From Clostridia bacterium (lineage in GTDB: Bacteria > Bacillota > Clostridia > Lachnospirales > Cellulosilyticaceae): DNA of 18,080 nt. Shown piece after piece: positions 1-8,220 of this stretch. A program made the position numbers and the translations under genes. A model generated the notes under the pieces. The model was not told where the DNA came from. It worked only from the letters and a program-made list of their open reading frames with translations, and searched no databases. The stretch lies in contig JAQSYC010000052.1 of assembly GCA_029256345.1 (NCBI GenBank), positions 1 through 18,080 of the forward strand, written 5' to 3'. Position 1 is the stretch's first letter; each line of letters opens with the position of its first letter.

Positions 1-49
1 TTCTATTTAATAACAGGTATACTGTAAAAAGATTACATAGGAGGTTAAC

Positions 50-736
50 ATGAACTTAAAAAGATTATTTGCTCTGTTTTTGGGGATATTATTATATGCA
101 TTTGGAATTGTTTTATCTATCGAGGCCAATCTTGGTATTGCGCCGTGGGATGCATTTCATCAAGGTCTTTCCACTCTAACAGGTATAACAATGGGGCAGG
201 CAGGTATTGGCGTGGGGCTCTTGATTCTCATCGTTAATTATTGGCTGAAAGAAAAAATTGGCCTTGGTACCATCGTTAATATATTGGGGATAGGATTGAT
301 GATTGATTTTCTGCTCTATTTGGACATCATACCAACGATGCATTCGTTAGTTGGAGGAATTACGGCCATTGTAGCAAGTATGTTTGTCATTGCTTTTGGT
401 AGTTATTTTTATATTGGGTCAGGATACGGCATAGGACCTAGAGATGGACTAATGGTAGGATTAGTTAAAAAAACAAATAAAAAAGTAGGGTTTATTCGAG
501 GCGTTATTGAACTATCTGTTCTTGTGATTGGCGTTGTTTTGGGTGGTAAAATAGGGATTGGTACAGTGCTCCTTGGCATTGGTATAGGTCCTATTGTACA
601 GCTGACCTTTAAGTTTTTGAACTTTGATGTAAGCACCATTAAGCACCAATATCTTTTTGAAAGAAACACACAAGTACCTGTAGAAAAGGAAGAACCCTGC
701 AAAACGGTGCACGAAATGTCGGATGGACTCATTTAA
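50..736 (+). CDS. YczE/YitT-like integral membrane protein
   Basis: A 228-residue polytopic membrane protein. The start ATG follows a strong ribosome binding site (AGGAGG, ending about 5 bases upstream). Four to five hydrophobic segments are visible, roughly residues 5-25, 48-66, 72-92, 100-125 and 150-190, rich in Gly and Ile. The pattern near the N-terminus (LGIAPWDAFHQGLS) and the later GSGYGIGPRDGLMVG segment match the YczE/YyaS/YitT group of uncharacterised Firmicutes membrane proteins. The C-terminal tail after about residue 200 is hydrophilic and probably cytoplasmic. No transport substrate is established for this family, although some members are linked to export or competence. The gene lies 37 bases before an AraC-type regulator on the same strand, so the two are probably co-transcribed. 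A TATACT box at 18-23 could be its -10 element, but the matching -35 would fall outside the window. Family assignment is fairly firm; function is unknown. Confidence 0.8.
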   Translation: MNLKRLFALFLGILLYAFGIVLSIEANLGIAPWDAFHQGLSTLTGITMGQAGIGVGLLILIVNYWLKEKIGLGTIVNILGIGLMIDFLLYLDIIPTMHSLVGGITAIVASMFVIAFGSYFYIGSGYGIGPRDGLMVGLVKKTNKKVGFIRGVIELSVLVIGVVLGGKIGIGTVLLGIGIGPIVQLTFKFLNFDVSTIKHQYLFERNTQVPVEKEEPCKTVHEMSDGLI

Positions 737-773
737 GGCCTGCTATGATATAGACAGAAGGGAGGTCATACAA

Positions 774-1646
774 ATGGATTTGATTAAACAAATGAATAAT
801 GCATTGGGTTATATTGAAGAAAATCTTACAGAGGAGATTGATTTTAAAGAAGTGGCTAGAAGAGCAGTGTGTTCGCAGTACCATTTTAAAAGAATGTTTT
901 CATTTTTATCAGGGATTACCTTATCAGAATATATCCGCCGCAGACGACTTACTTTAGCAGCTTTGGAACTCGGTAACAGTCCGTTAAGGATTATTGATAT
1001 TGCTGTAAAATACGGTTATAGTTCGGCGGATGCTTTCACCAGAGCTTTTCAGCAGCTTCATGGCATAACACCCTCAGAAGCTAGATCAAATGTTCATTCA
1101 CTCAAAGCTTATTCTAAGATGACCTTTCAGTTATCTATTAAAGGAGGCAATGAAATGAACTATCGTATTGTAGAAAAAGGAGCATTTTGCATAGTAGGGA
1201 TTAAAAAAAGAGTTCCTATTGTTTTTGAGGGAGCCAATCCGGAGATTGATGGGATGTGGAAAAGTTTGAATATGGAAATGATTAATCAATTTAAGGCACT
1301 TTCAAACATTAAACCACAGGGACTAATTAGTGCATCTGTAAACTTCTCAGAAGGAAGAATGGAAGAGAAGGGAGAACTTGACCATTATATAGGCGCAGCA
1401 ACAACTAAGGAGTGCCCAGTGGGGTTAGCACAGCTTGAGGTACCCGCTTCAACATGGGCTGTGTTTGAAGCAGTTGGACCTTTCCCAGGTACACTTCAAA
1501 ATATATGGGGACGTATTTATTCAGAATGGTTTCCCTCATCAAGCTATGAGCAGGCAGAAGGACCAGAAATTTTATGGAATGAAAGTAAAGATACAACTTC
1601 ACCAAATTTCAAGAGTGAAATATGGATACCCGTTTTAAAAAGGTAA
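774..1646 (+). CDS. AraC-family regulator with GyrI-like effector-binding domain
   Basis: A 290-residue transcription factor. I place the start at the ATG at 774, which has a near-perfect ribosome binding site (AAGGGAGGT, 7-base spacing). An in-frame ATG at 723 lies inside the upstream gene and has no such site. Residues 1-105 form a double helix-turn-helix AraC DNA-binding domain placed at the N-terminus; the second helix-turn-helix is seen in IDIAVKYGYSSADAFTRAF followed by the signature HGITPSEAR. Residues from about 128 to 290 match the GyrI-like / bacterial effector-binding domain (MNYRIVEKGAFCIVGIKK, then a C-terminal EIWIPV strand), which in relatives binds hydrophobic or cationic drugs. 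This is a known fused architecture. It probably senses a small molecule and controls itself and the membrane protein upstream, but the target is not shown by the sequence. An internal ribosome binding site sits at the domain junction (see findings). Confidence 0.9.
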   Translation: MDLIKQMNNALGYIEENLTEEIDFKEVARRAVCSQYHFKRMFSFLSGITLSEYIRRRRLTLAALELGNSPLRIIDIAVKYGYSSADAFTRAFQQLHGITPSEARSNVHSLKAYSKMTFQLSIKGGNEMNYRIVEKGAFCIVGIKKRVPIVFEGANPEIDGMWKSLNMEMINQFKALSNIKPQGLISASVNFSEGRMEEKGELDHYIGAATTKECPVGLAQLEVPASTWAVFEAVGPFPGTLQNIWGRIYSEWFPSSSYEQAEGPEILWNESKDTTSPNFKSEIWIPVLKR

Positions 1647-1666
1647 GATAGGAGCACATATAAAAG

Positions 1667-1697
1667 AGCTGTACAGGTCATCCTGTATGGCTTTTTT
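1667..1697 (+). terminator. Rho-independent terminator after the AraC gene
   Basis: An 11-bp stem (AGCTGTACAGG paired with CCTGTATGGCT, two G-U pairs) closes a 4-base loop and runs directly into six T residues. It lies 20 bases after the AraC stop codon and separates this unit from the downstream glycoside hydrolase gene. Confidence 0.85.
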
Positions 1698-1794
1698 CAT
1701 GTTTATAGCCGTTTATCTTCTTTAGGAATCCCATCGGAAATCATACATCATTAGGTAAGATATTGGATATACCGCAGCAGATATTCATATTAAA

Positions 1795-1823
1795 CTGACA
1801 GAAAAAGACAGTATAGACTTAAT
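1795..1823 (+). promoter_or_regulatory. Possible promoter of the GH106-like gene
   Basis: CTGACA (five of six matches to TTGACA) is followed after 17 bases by CTTAAT (four of six matches to TATAAT), 27 bases before the start codon of the glycoside hydrolase. The -10 is poor, so this is only the best candidate in the 1698-1850 gap. No riboswitch-like structure or clear operator was seen in that gap. Confidence 0.3.
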
Positions 1824-1850
1824 CTAAATGATGGAAAGAAGTGAGAATAG

Positions 1851-4800
1851 ATGTTATATCCTAAAAATAAAGAAGCGGTACTAGATCATCAGCTGTTTCT
1901 AAACCCCACTAAAGAATACAGGGGTGTTCCGTTTTGGGCGTGGAATACTAAGATGACTGAGGAACATGTGGATAATACCTTGTCAGAATTAAAAGAGATG
2001 GGGATGGGGGGAGCGTTTATTCATTGCAGAACGGGGATGGATCTGCCCTATTTAAAGAAAGAGTTCATGGACCTGATAAAATATGCCCATCACAAGGCAC
2101 TAGATTATGAGTTATTAACGTGGCTATATGATGAGGATCGATGGCCTTCCGGTTTTGCTGGAGGGCTAGTGACTAAAGAAGAAAAATACCGTATGAGGTT
2201 TTTAGTCTTTTCTCCCGCCGCACTAACGGAAAACCAACCTTCAAATGAAGTTGTCATGGAAGCATCAGCTAAAGCTGTGTTAAGTGGTAAACGTAAGTTT
2301 TTGGCTAAATATGCGGTGCAATTAAACGGAGGTTTCTTAGAGCACTATAGGATTTTGGAGAAAGGAGAGATAGTGCCTGAAGGGTATGAAGAGTGGTTTG
2401 CCTATCTTGAAATATCAGGTAACAGTGCATGGTTTAATAATGAGTCCTATGTTAATACTCTGGATGAAGAAGCGGTTAAAAGATTCATTGAAGAGACCCA
2501 TGAAGTTTATTATAAGGCTTTTGGAGAACATTTTGGCAAAACGATGCCGGCTATTTTTACAGATGAACCCCAGTTTTCCTTTAAAACAGTGTTAGGTTAT
2601 GCCAAAGAAAAAGAAGTGCAGACCATCCCTTATACCGACGATTTTGAAGCGACCTACCAGGAGGCTTATGGTGAAAGTTTTTTAGAGCATTTGCCGGAGA
2701 TATTTTGGGAGTTACCCAGCGGACAGATATCTGTGAATAGGTATCATTACCATGACCATGTATGCGAACGCTTTACAAGGGCTTTTGCAGACCAAGTTGG
2801 TAAGTGGTGCAAAGAGCACCATATTATGCTGACAGGACATATGATGAGGGAGCCTTTTTTGGAGTGGCAGACGATGGCGCTGGGTGAGGCTATGCGTTCG
2901 TATAGAGCCTTTGATATACCAGGGATTGATATGCTCTGTGACCGCAGGGAACTGACCACGGCTAAACAGGCTCAAAGTGCTGTGCACCAATATGATTGCC
3001 CAGGAATGATGAGTGAGATGTACGGAGTGACCAATTGGGATTTCGACTTTAGGGGTCATAAATTAGCAGGGGACTGGCAGGCTGCGTTGGGGGTGACTCT
3101 TAGGGTACATCATTTGACATGGACCTCTATGAAAGGCGAAGCCAAAAGGGATTATCCGGCACCTATCGGCTATCAGTCTTGCTGGTACAAAGCGTACAGC
3201 TTTATAGAAAACTATTTTGCAAGGTTAAATACAGCCCTTACCCGTGGCAAGGCGGAAGTCAAGATAGGCGTGATTCACCCGATTGAATCGTATTGGCTTT
3301 TTTGGGGAACACGGGAACATACAGAGGGTATACGCAAAGGGATGGATGAGCATTTTGTACAATTGGTCAAATGGCTGGTGTATGGACTTATGGACTTTGA
3401 TTTTATATCTGAAGCGCTTTTAGAAAGTGACAGTCATAACTGTAGTCAGGATGCAGAATTTAAAGTGGGAGCCATGACTTATGATGTAATAGTTGTACCT
3501 GATTGTGTGACTTTAAGAAGCAATACTTTAAAGAGACTACAGGATTTTGTAAATCGTGGAGGGAAGGTGATTTTTGCAGGTAATATCCCAGCCTATATCG
3601 ATGCCAAGCCCAGCGAGGCTATAAAGGAACTGGAAGAAAAATGTGTGTATATTGGATTTAACGAAAACGATATACTTTCTTGCCTAACGCCGTACAGGAG
3701 TATTGATATCCACAATCAAGAGGGGAAAAGAACAGACAATCTTGTTTACCAGATGAGAAAAGATGGTGAAGGGAAATGGTTATTTATCGCTCACAGTGAA
3801 AAACCTTTGAACCCCGATATACCTAGTCGAGAGGTTTTAAGCATTGCAATAGAAGGCTTGTGGGAAGTCACAAGATATGACCCATTAGACGGCAAGATCA
3901 CCCAAGCTGAGTGTCGATATGAAGAAGGAAAAACCTATTTGAAACAAGAAGTTTATGACCATGACTCACTGCTTTATTATTTGAATAAAAGTCAACAAAA
4001 AGAAACTCGTCTCCAAAAAGAAGAAAAAGCAGGTGACACAACATATAAAAAAGACGCCGAGAGTAAAGAGGTAGCTTTAGCTGTATATCCAGATAAGGTA
4101 CCTGTGGTGTTAGCGGAGCCCAATGTATTGGTCTTGGATATGGCCGAGTATCGCCTAAACGATGAAGTGTGGCAACCCAAAGAAGAAATCCTAAGACTTG
4201 ATAACTTGCTGCGTCAAAGGCTAGGGTTTCCCCTAAGAACAGAGGCCTTTGCACAGCCTTGGGTAGATTCCAAAAAAGAAACGGTTCATCATATACTGAC
4301 ATTACGCTTTTATATTCAGGCAGAATGCAGTGCCCATCAGCCTCTTTTGGCACTAGAAAATGCAGAGGAAACAACGGTTATTTTAAATGGCATAGCCATA
4401 CCGTCTCAGGTAACTGGGTGGTATACAGACCGAGATATACATACGGTTAAACTGCCGGATTTAAAGGAAGGCGAGAATGTTCTGGAAGTAACGATGCCTT
4501 ACTATTCTAAGTTTAATGTTGAATATATGTATTTGTTAGGTGACTTTGGAGTTGCTGTGGCAGGGAAAACAGCAAGGATTACAAAACCTGTTAGAGAACT
4601 GGCTTTTGGGGACATCTGCATGCAAGGACTTCCTTTTTATGGAGGAAATATCAGTTATAAAATACCTTTTTACGCTTTGGCGGGGGAGGCGTTTCTAGAG
4701 GCCACTCAGTTTAGGTGTCCGGTTATTAAGGCTGCTATAGATGGAGAAGACAAGGGTTATATTGCCTTTTCACCTTATAAAGTGGAGCTTGGTAAAATAG

Positions 4801-5000
4801 ATGAAGGTATGCATGAAGTAACCCTTACGGCCTATGGCAATCGCATCAATACCTTTGGACCTATTCACAATTGTAACTGCAGAGAGCAGTGGATTGGACC
4901 CAATGCATGGAGGAGTACCGGCAGTGCATGGGCTTATGAATACCAGCTAAAACCAAGTGGCATATTAGTAAGTCCAATTCTAAAAGTTATCAAAGATTAA
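1851..5000 (+). CDS. GH106-like glycoside hydrolase (alpha-L-rhamnosidase-related)
   Basis: A 1049-residue enzyme, about the usual size for the family. The N-terminal TIM-barrel region is recognisable from EYRGVPFWAWN (about residues 23-33), the GMGGAFIHCRTG turn and LTWLYDEDRWPSGFAGG, a pattern typical of GH106-like proteins; IFTDEPQF near residue 235 is a second conserved acidic segment. A Rossmann-like glutamine-amidotransferase-type domain follows (VIVVPDC to GGKVIFAGN, about 545-580). A galactose-binding-like beta-sandwich lies around 825-890 (VILNG, GENVLEV), with a closing YEYQLKPSGILVSPIL segment near the C-terminus. No signal peptide is present, so it probably acts in the cytoplasm on imported oligosaccharides. 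GH106 members release terminal L-rhamnose, but this broad group includes many untested sequences, so the substrate is uncertain. It is followed 17 bases later by a heparinase-like lyase and then by an epimerase, implying one catabolic unit. The ribosome binding site is weak (AGAAGTGAG). Confidence 0.8.
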   Translation: MLYPKNKEAVLDHQLFLNPTKEYRGVPFWAWNTKMTEEHVDNTLSELKEMGMGGAFIHCRTGMDLPYLKKEFMDLIKYAHHKALDYELLTWLYDEDRWPSGFAGGLVTKEEKYRMRFLVFSPAALTENQPSNEVVMEASAKAVLSGKRKFLAKYAVQLNGGFLEHYRILEKGEIVPEGYEEWFAYLEISGNSAWFNNESYVNTLDEEAVKRFIEETHEVYYKAFGEHFGKTMPAIFTDEPQFSFKTVLGYAKEKEVQTIPYTDDFEATYQEAYGESFLEHLPEIFWELPSGQISVNRYHYHDHVCERFTRAFADQVGKWCKEHHIMLTGHMMREPFLEWQTMALGEAMRSYRAFDIPGIDMLCDRRELTTAKQAQSAVHQYDCPGMMSEMYGVTNWDFDFRGHKLAGDWQAALGVTLRVHHLTWTSMKGEAKRDYPAPIGYQSCWYKAYSFIENYFARLNTALTRGKAEVKIGVIHPIESYWLFWGTREHTEGIRKGMDEHFVQLVKWLVYGLMDFDFISEALLESDSHNCSQDAEFKVGAMTYDVIVVPDCVTLRSNTLKRLQDFVNRGGKVIFAGNIPAYIDAKPSEAIKELEEKCVYIGFNENDILSCLTPYRSIDIHNQEGKRTDNLVYQMRKDGEGKWLFIAHSEKPLNPDIPSREVLSIAIEGLWEVTRYDPLDGKITQAECRYEEGKTYLKQEVYDHDSLLYYLNKSQQKETRLQKEEKAGDTTYKKDAESKEVALAVYPDKVPVVLAEPNVLVLDMAEYRLNDEVWQPKEEILRLDNLLRQRLGFPLRTEAFAQPWVDSKKETVHHILTLRFYIQAECSAHQPLLALENAEETTVILNGIAIPSQVTGWYTDRDIHTVKLPDLKEGENVLEVTMPYYSKFNVEYMYLLGDFGVAVAGKTARITKPVRELAFGDICMQGLPFYGGNISYKIPFYALAGEAFLEATQFRCPVIKAAIDGEDKGYIAFSPYKVELGKIDEGMHEVTLTAYGNRINTFGPIHNCNCREQWIGPNAWRSTGSAWAYEYQLKPSGILVSPILKVIKD

Positions 5001-5017
5001 GTAGAAATAGGAGGATC

Positions 5018-7006
5018 ATGATGATACAGTTTTCAGAAGCAGAGGCCAAGAGGTTAAGAGCTAAGGCGAAAAAAGAGCCTTATATCATAGCACTACTACA
5101 AGAACAGAGTCAACACATCTTCAAGAATCCTATTATTATTCCAGAGAAGGGGATTGCCAACTGGGGCTTGTATTATTACTGCAAAAAATGCTCTGTTGCA
5201 TTAAGCTTTAACAGGCAGCAGCCTTTCAATCATGTGTGCCCTAGCTGTAACACGGTCTATACGGGAGAGCCTTTTGACAGTACTTGGTGGGGGTTTATAA
5301 ATACCGAAAATTATAATGGTGCATATCACATGGGGCTTCTTTATCTTTTAACAGAAGATAAATGTTATGCTCAAAAAACCATTGAGGTATTACTGGGGTA
5401 TGCTACGTATTATATAGATTACGAAGTACATGGGGACATTCCTTATAATGGCCCTGGGAAAGCTGAAGCCCAGACGTTAAATGAAGCTATATTTATCAGA
5501 ACTTTAGGTTTGGCCTATGATCTTGTTCAGGATTGTATGAGCGGTGAGGAAAAAGACCAGGTAAGAGATAAACTGCTTATTCCAGGGGCTGAGTTTTTGG
5601 TTAAGCATCGTCACAATCAGCTCCATAACCATGAAGTAATCAATAATTCAGCAATAGCAGTTATAGGGATACTGTATGATAGACAAGATCTTATTCAATT
5701 TGCCTTATATGAAAAATATGGTTTGATCTATCAGTTAGAAGAAGGGGTGTTAGAGGATAAACTCTGGTTTGAAAATAGCTTTGGTTATCACTTTTATGCT
5801 TTAGCCAGCTTTTTGACTTTTGAAAAATTTGCTCTTTATACGCAGCACAGTCATATTCAGCATAGCCATTATAGGGAGATGCTTGAGGTGGCAGCAAAAT
5901 TTATGCAGCCCGATTTGTCCCTGCCAATGCTTAATGATACTAACTATGGACACCATTCATTCAAGGGATATCAGCTGATGGAATTTGTTTATAAACATAC
6001 AGGCTCCTTGAAGCTGCTTCAAATCTTAAATGAAGTTTACCATATAGAGGGACGAAGAAATCTGGAGGCATTTTTTTATGGCGTTGATACGCTGGAGGTG
6101 ACAGCACCTATAGAACTTTCAGTTTATCATACTGCTAAAGGTTCAGGCCATACGGTATTAAGGGGAAAGGATAACAGGTATTTATTATTTCGCCATGGTC
6201 CCTATGGGGGAGAACATGACCATTATGATAGGTTAGGTATTTCTTACCTGGCTCATAATGAACGGATTTCACCGGATTTAGGGACAACAGGTTATGGGGC
6301 GCTCTTGCATTATGACTATTATAAAAATACAGGGACGCATAATACAGTGATGATTAACGAAGAAAATCAGATGCCTGCAGCAGGGAAAGTCCTGAGGTTT
6401 GAAATCGCTGATGACATTACTTATATAGAGGCCGAGGTTGATTTTGGCGCCCCTTATACACTGCCGGACAGCTTTACAATCAAGCAGTGGGACGAGGAAA
6501 GCTATACGGGAGTGCGGATGATCAGAAAGATAGCATGGGCAGATACCTATATGGTGGATGTATTTGTTGTGGAAGGAGTCAATCAAGGGGTGATAGATTG
6601 GTGTATGCATTTTTGCGGCAAAAGAACAGTTAGGGACCCAAGAGAACAGCAGGTCAAAGCATTTTCAGATAAAAAACCCTTTAAATATTTAAACAATGTG
6701 ACAGTCCTTCAAAACGAGAGGCATGTTAAAACGAACTTTGAGATAGGAAAAGCTAAAGTCAATGTGTTTACTTGCCTCAAAGAAGGAGAACTTTTCTATG
6801 GGGAGGGGCCGGATAACCCTTCGCTGAAAAATATTTCTTATATGATAGAGCGAGTTAGAGGAAATCGAGCAGTTTTTTTCAATGTGATCGAGTCTTATCA
6901 GGGACAAGAGACTATTTTGAATGTTGACTTTATCCAAGAAGGTAAAAAGGTTGAAGCGATTATTCATAAAAAAGACAAAAAAGATAAAATTGTATTTGAA
7001 CTTTGA
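5018..7006 (+). CDS. Heparinase II/III-family polysaccharide lyase
   Basis: A 662-residue protein of the heparinase II/III type: an alpha/alpha toroid followed by a beta-sandwich. Residues 55-77 hold a zinc-knuckle-like CX2C-X15-CX2C insert (C55, C58, C74, C77). Candidate catalytic residues are the NHEVINN segment (204-210), the SFGYHFYAL segment with Y257 and H258, and GGEHDHYDRLG (398-407) at the start of the beta domain, with GTHNTV at 439-444. These match the Asn/Tyr/His arrangement of PL12, PL15 and PL17 lyases, which cut uronic-acid glycans by beta-elimination. No signal peptide is seen, so it is probably an intracellular oligo-uronide lyase. The gene starts 17 bases after the GH106-like gene. 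Two adjacent ATGs are possible: the AGGAGG at 5009-5014 is 3 bases from ATG 5018 and 6 bases from ATG 5021, so 5021 may be the true start. The exact PL family and substrate cannot be set from sequence reading. Confidence 0.82.
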   Translation: MMIQFSEAEAKRLRAKAKKEPYIIALLQEQSQHIFKNPIIIPEKGIANWGLYYYCKKCSVALSFNRQQPFNHVCPSCNTVYTGEPFDSTWWGFINTENYNGAYHMGLLYLLTEDKCYAQKTIEVLLGYATYYIDYEVHGDIPYNGPGKAEAQTLNEAIFIRTLGLAYDLVQDCMSGEEKDQVRDKLLIPGAEFLVKHRHNQLHNHEVINNSAIAVIGILYDRQDLIQFALYEKYGLIYQLEEGVLEDKLWFENSFGYHFYALASFLTFEKFALYTQHSHIQHSHYREMLEVAAKFMQPDLSLPMLNDTNYGHHSFKGYQLMEFVYKHTGSLKLLQILNEVYHIEGRRNLEAFFYGVDTLEVTAPIELSVYHTAKGSGHTVLRGKDNRYLLFRHGPYGGEHDHYDRLGISYLAHNERISPDLGTTGYGALLHYDYYKNTGTHNTVMINEENQMPAAGKVLRFEIADDITYIEAEVDFGAPYTLPDSFTIKQWDEESYTGVRMIRKIAWADTYMVDVFVVEGVNQGVIDWCMHFCGKRTVRDPREQQVKAFSDKKPFKYLNNVTVLQNERHVKTNFEIGKAKVNVFTCLKEGELFYGEGPDNPSLKNISYMIERVRGNRAVFFNVIESYQGQETILNVDFIQEGKKVEAIIHKKDKKDKIVFEL

Positions 7007-7090
7007 ACAGGTTATACTAAAAAACGGAGACACCTACTACATCAAACGATGAGATGTACTCACACCCATGAGAAAGGATTTTGCTAAAGG

Positions 7091-8140
7091 ATGATAAAAC
7101 TATTTAAATCAGAGGTCATTTATAAGTATGATAATAAAGAAGTAAGAGAATATGTGGTGTCAAATGATACGATGGAAGTTAGAGTGATTAATATTGGCGC
7201 TAGTCTCACGGGAATTTACGTACCGGATAAAAACGGAAAAATGGAAAATGTTATTTTGGCTCATCAAAGTATAGCGGAGTATTTAAAAGGTTCACCGTAT
7301 TTTGGCTCAATTGTAGGTAGGAGCGCCGGAAGGATTGCCTTTGGTAAATGTGAAGTGGGCGGTAAGTCAGTTCAGTTAACGATTAATTCGGATGTAAATC
7401 ATATTCATGGAGGTTTTCAAAACTTAGGGGTTTCTTACTGGGACATTGAACTGCTGGAAGAGGGGGACGAAGCCATCATCTGTTGTACCATCAGCCAGAG
7501 AGATGGTCATGAAGGTTATCCAGGAAATGTGGACTTCAAGGTGTGTTATAGACTCAAGGGCAATTGTTTAACCTTGGAATATGAAGGCATCAGTGACCAA
7601 GAAACGATTATGAATCTGACCAATCATGCAGCTTTTAATCTGAGCGGAGCATGCAAAGAGACAATTGAAGATCACTATCTAAAAATAACATCCAATCAGG
7701 TGATGGAAGTAGATAAAAATAAAAATGTAATGGGCAATCAGCTGGAAGTTATGGATACAGCTTTTGACTTTAGAACGTTAGCCCAAATAGGCAGTCGATT
7801 AAAGAAAGGTCATCCGCAGTTTGAAATCACAAAAGGTATTGATCATGCCTATGTATTAGAGGCACCTCAAGAAATCGAACTGTTTGATGAAGTTTCAGGC
7901 AGGAGGATGAAGGTTGTAACAGATAGGGCTTGTGTGGTATGTTATACAACCAACTTCCTTGGTGCCAATGTGACTTTGCAAAATGGTGAGCCAGGCAGTC
8001 AACATATGGGTATTTGCCTTGAGACGCAAGACTTCCCAAATGGTGTTAATTTGAAGCATTATAAAACCAATCAGTTGTTTGCAGCCAATGAGAAATACCA
8101 TAGTAAAACACAGCTGTATTTTACAGCGAACAACCAATAA
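7091..8140 (+). CDS. galM: Aldose 1-epimerase (galactose mutarotase-like)
   Basis: A 349-residue beta-sandwich enzyme, the usual GalM length. It would interconvert alpha and beta anomers of sugars in the cytoplasm. Recognisable family features are INIGASLTGIYVPDKNG (33-49), GRSAGRIAFG (76-85), the active-site HGG (H106), NHAAFNLSG (H179, the expected general acid), GIDHAYVL, and GICLETQDFPN near the end (E311, the expected general base). The catalytic His and Glu are therefore kept. The Tyr usual in NHxYFNL is replaced by Ala (A180-A181), which may alter sugar specificity, so true galactose specificity is uncertain. It sits 84 bases after the lyase gene and is probably its co-transcribed partner, preparing released sugars for the next enzyme. 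The start ATG has AAAGG immediately before it and AGAAAGGA about 13 bases upstream; neither is ideally spaced. An in-frame stop lies just upstream, so no earlier start is possible. Confidence 0.85.
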   Translation: MIKLFKSEVIYKYDNKEVREYVVSNDTMEVRVINIGASLTGIYVPDKNGKMENVILAHQSIAEYLKGSPYFGSIVGRSAGRIAFGKCEVGGKSVQLTINSDVNHIHGGFQNLGVSYWDIELLEEGDEAIICCTISQRDGHEGYPGNVDFKVCYRLKGNCLTLEYEGISDQETIMNLTNHAAFNLSGACKETIEDHYLKITSNQVMEVDKNKNVMGNQLEVMDTAFDFRTLAQIGSRLKKGHPQFEITKGIDHAYVLEAPQEIELFDEVSGRRMKVVTDRACVVCYTTNFLGANVTLQNGEPGSQHMGICLETQDFPNGVNLKHYKTNQLFAANEKYHSKTQLYFTANNQ

Positions 8141-8161
8141 ATCAAGAGAGCAAAAATTGTG

Positions 8162-8217
8162 CAATAAAAAAGACAAGCTGGCGCGGTATAAAAGCATCTG
8201 CTTGTCTTTTTTTATTG
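8162..8217. terminator. Two-way terminator between galM-like and rpiR-like genes
   Basis: A 17-bp inverted repeat (CAATAAAAAAGACAAGC at 8162-8178 against GCTTGTCTTTTTTTATTG at 8200-8217, one extra T in the right arm) has a poly-A run on its left arm and a poly-T run on its right arm. It can therefore end transcription in both directions, fitting the two convergent genes on either side. Confidence 0.88.
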
Positions 8218-8220
8218 TGA

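Noticed and set aside
723..773. In-frame upstream ATG giving a 17-residue longer AraC protein.
   Set aside because: It overlaps the end of the membrane protein gene and lacks a ribosome binding site, while ATG 774 has an excellent one and starts where the family alignment usually starts.
1759..1827. A 22-codon open stretch (reading as a protein tail, ending at a TAA) just before the GH106-like gene, possibly a gene remnant.
   Set aside because: It has a stop codon directly upstream, no start or ribosome binding site, and is short enough to be open by chance. No recognisable family.
2712..3059. Minus-strand open frames inside the GH106-like gene (also 3898-4374).
   Set aside because: They are antisense to a strongly coding gene, have no ribosome binding site and give low-complexity, unfamiliar proteins.
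7007..7090. Possible terminator or promoter between the lyase and mutarotase genes.
   Set aside because: Only 4-bp stems and no T-run or paired -35/-10 boxes were found, so I treat the genes as one unit.
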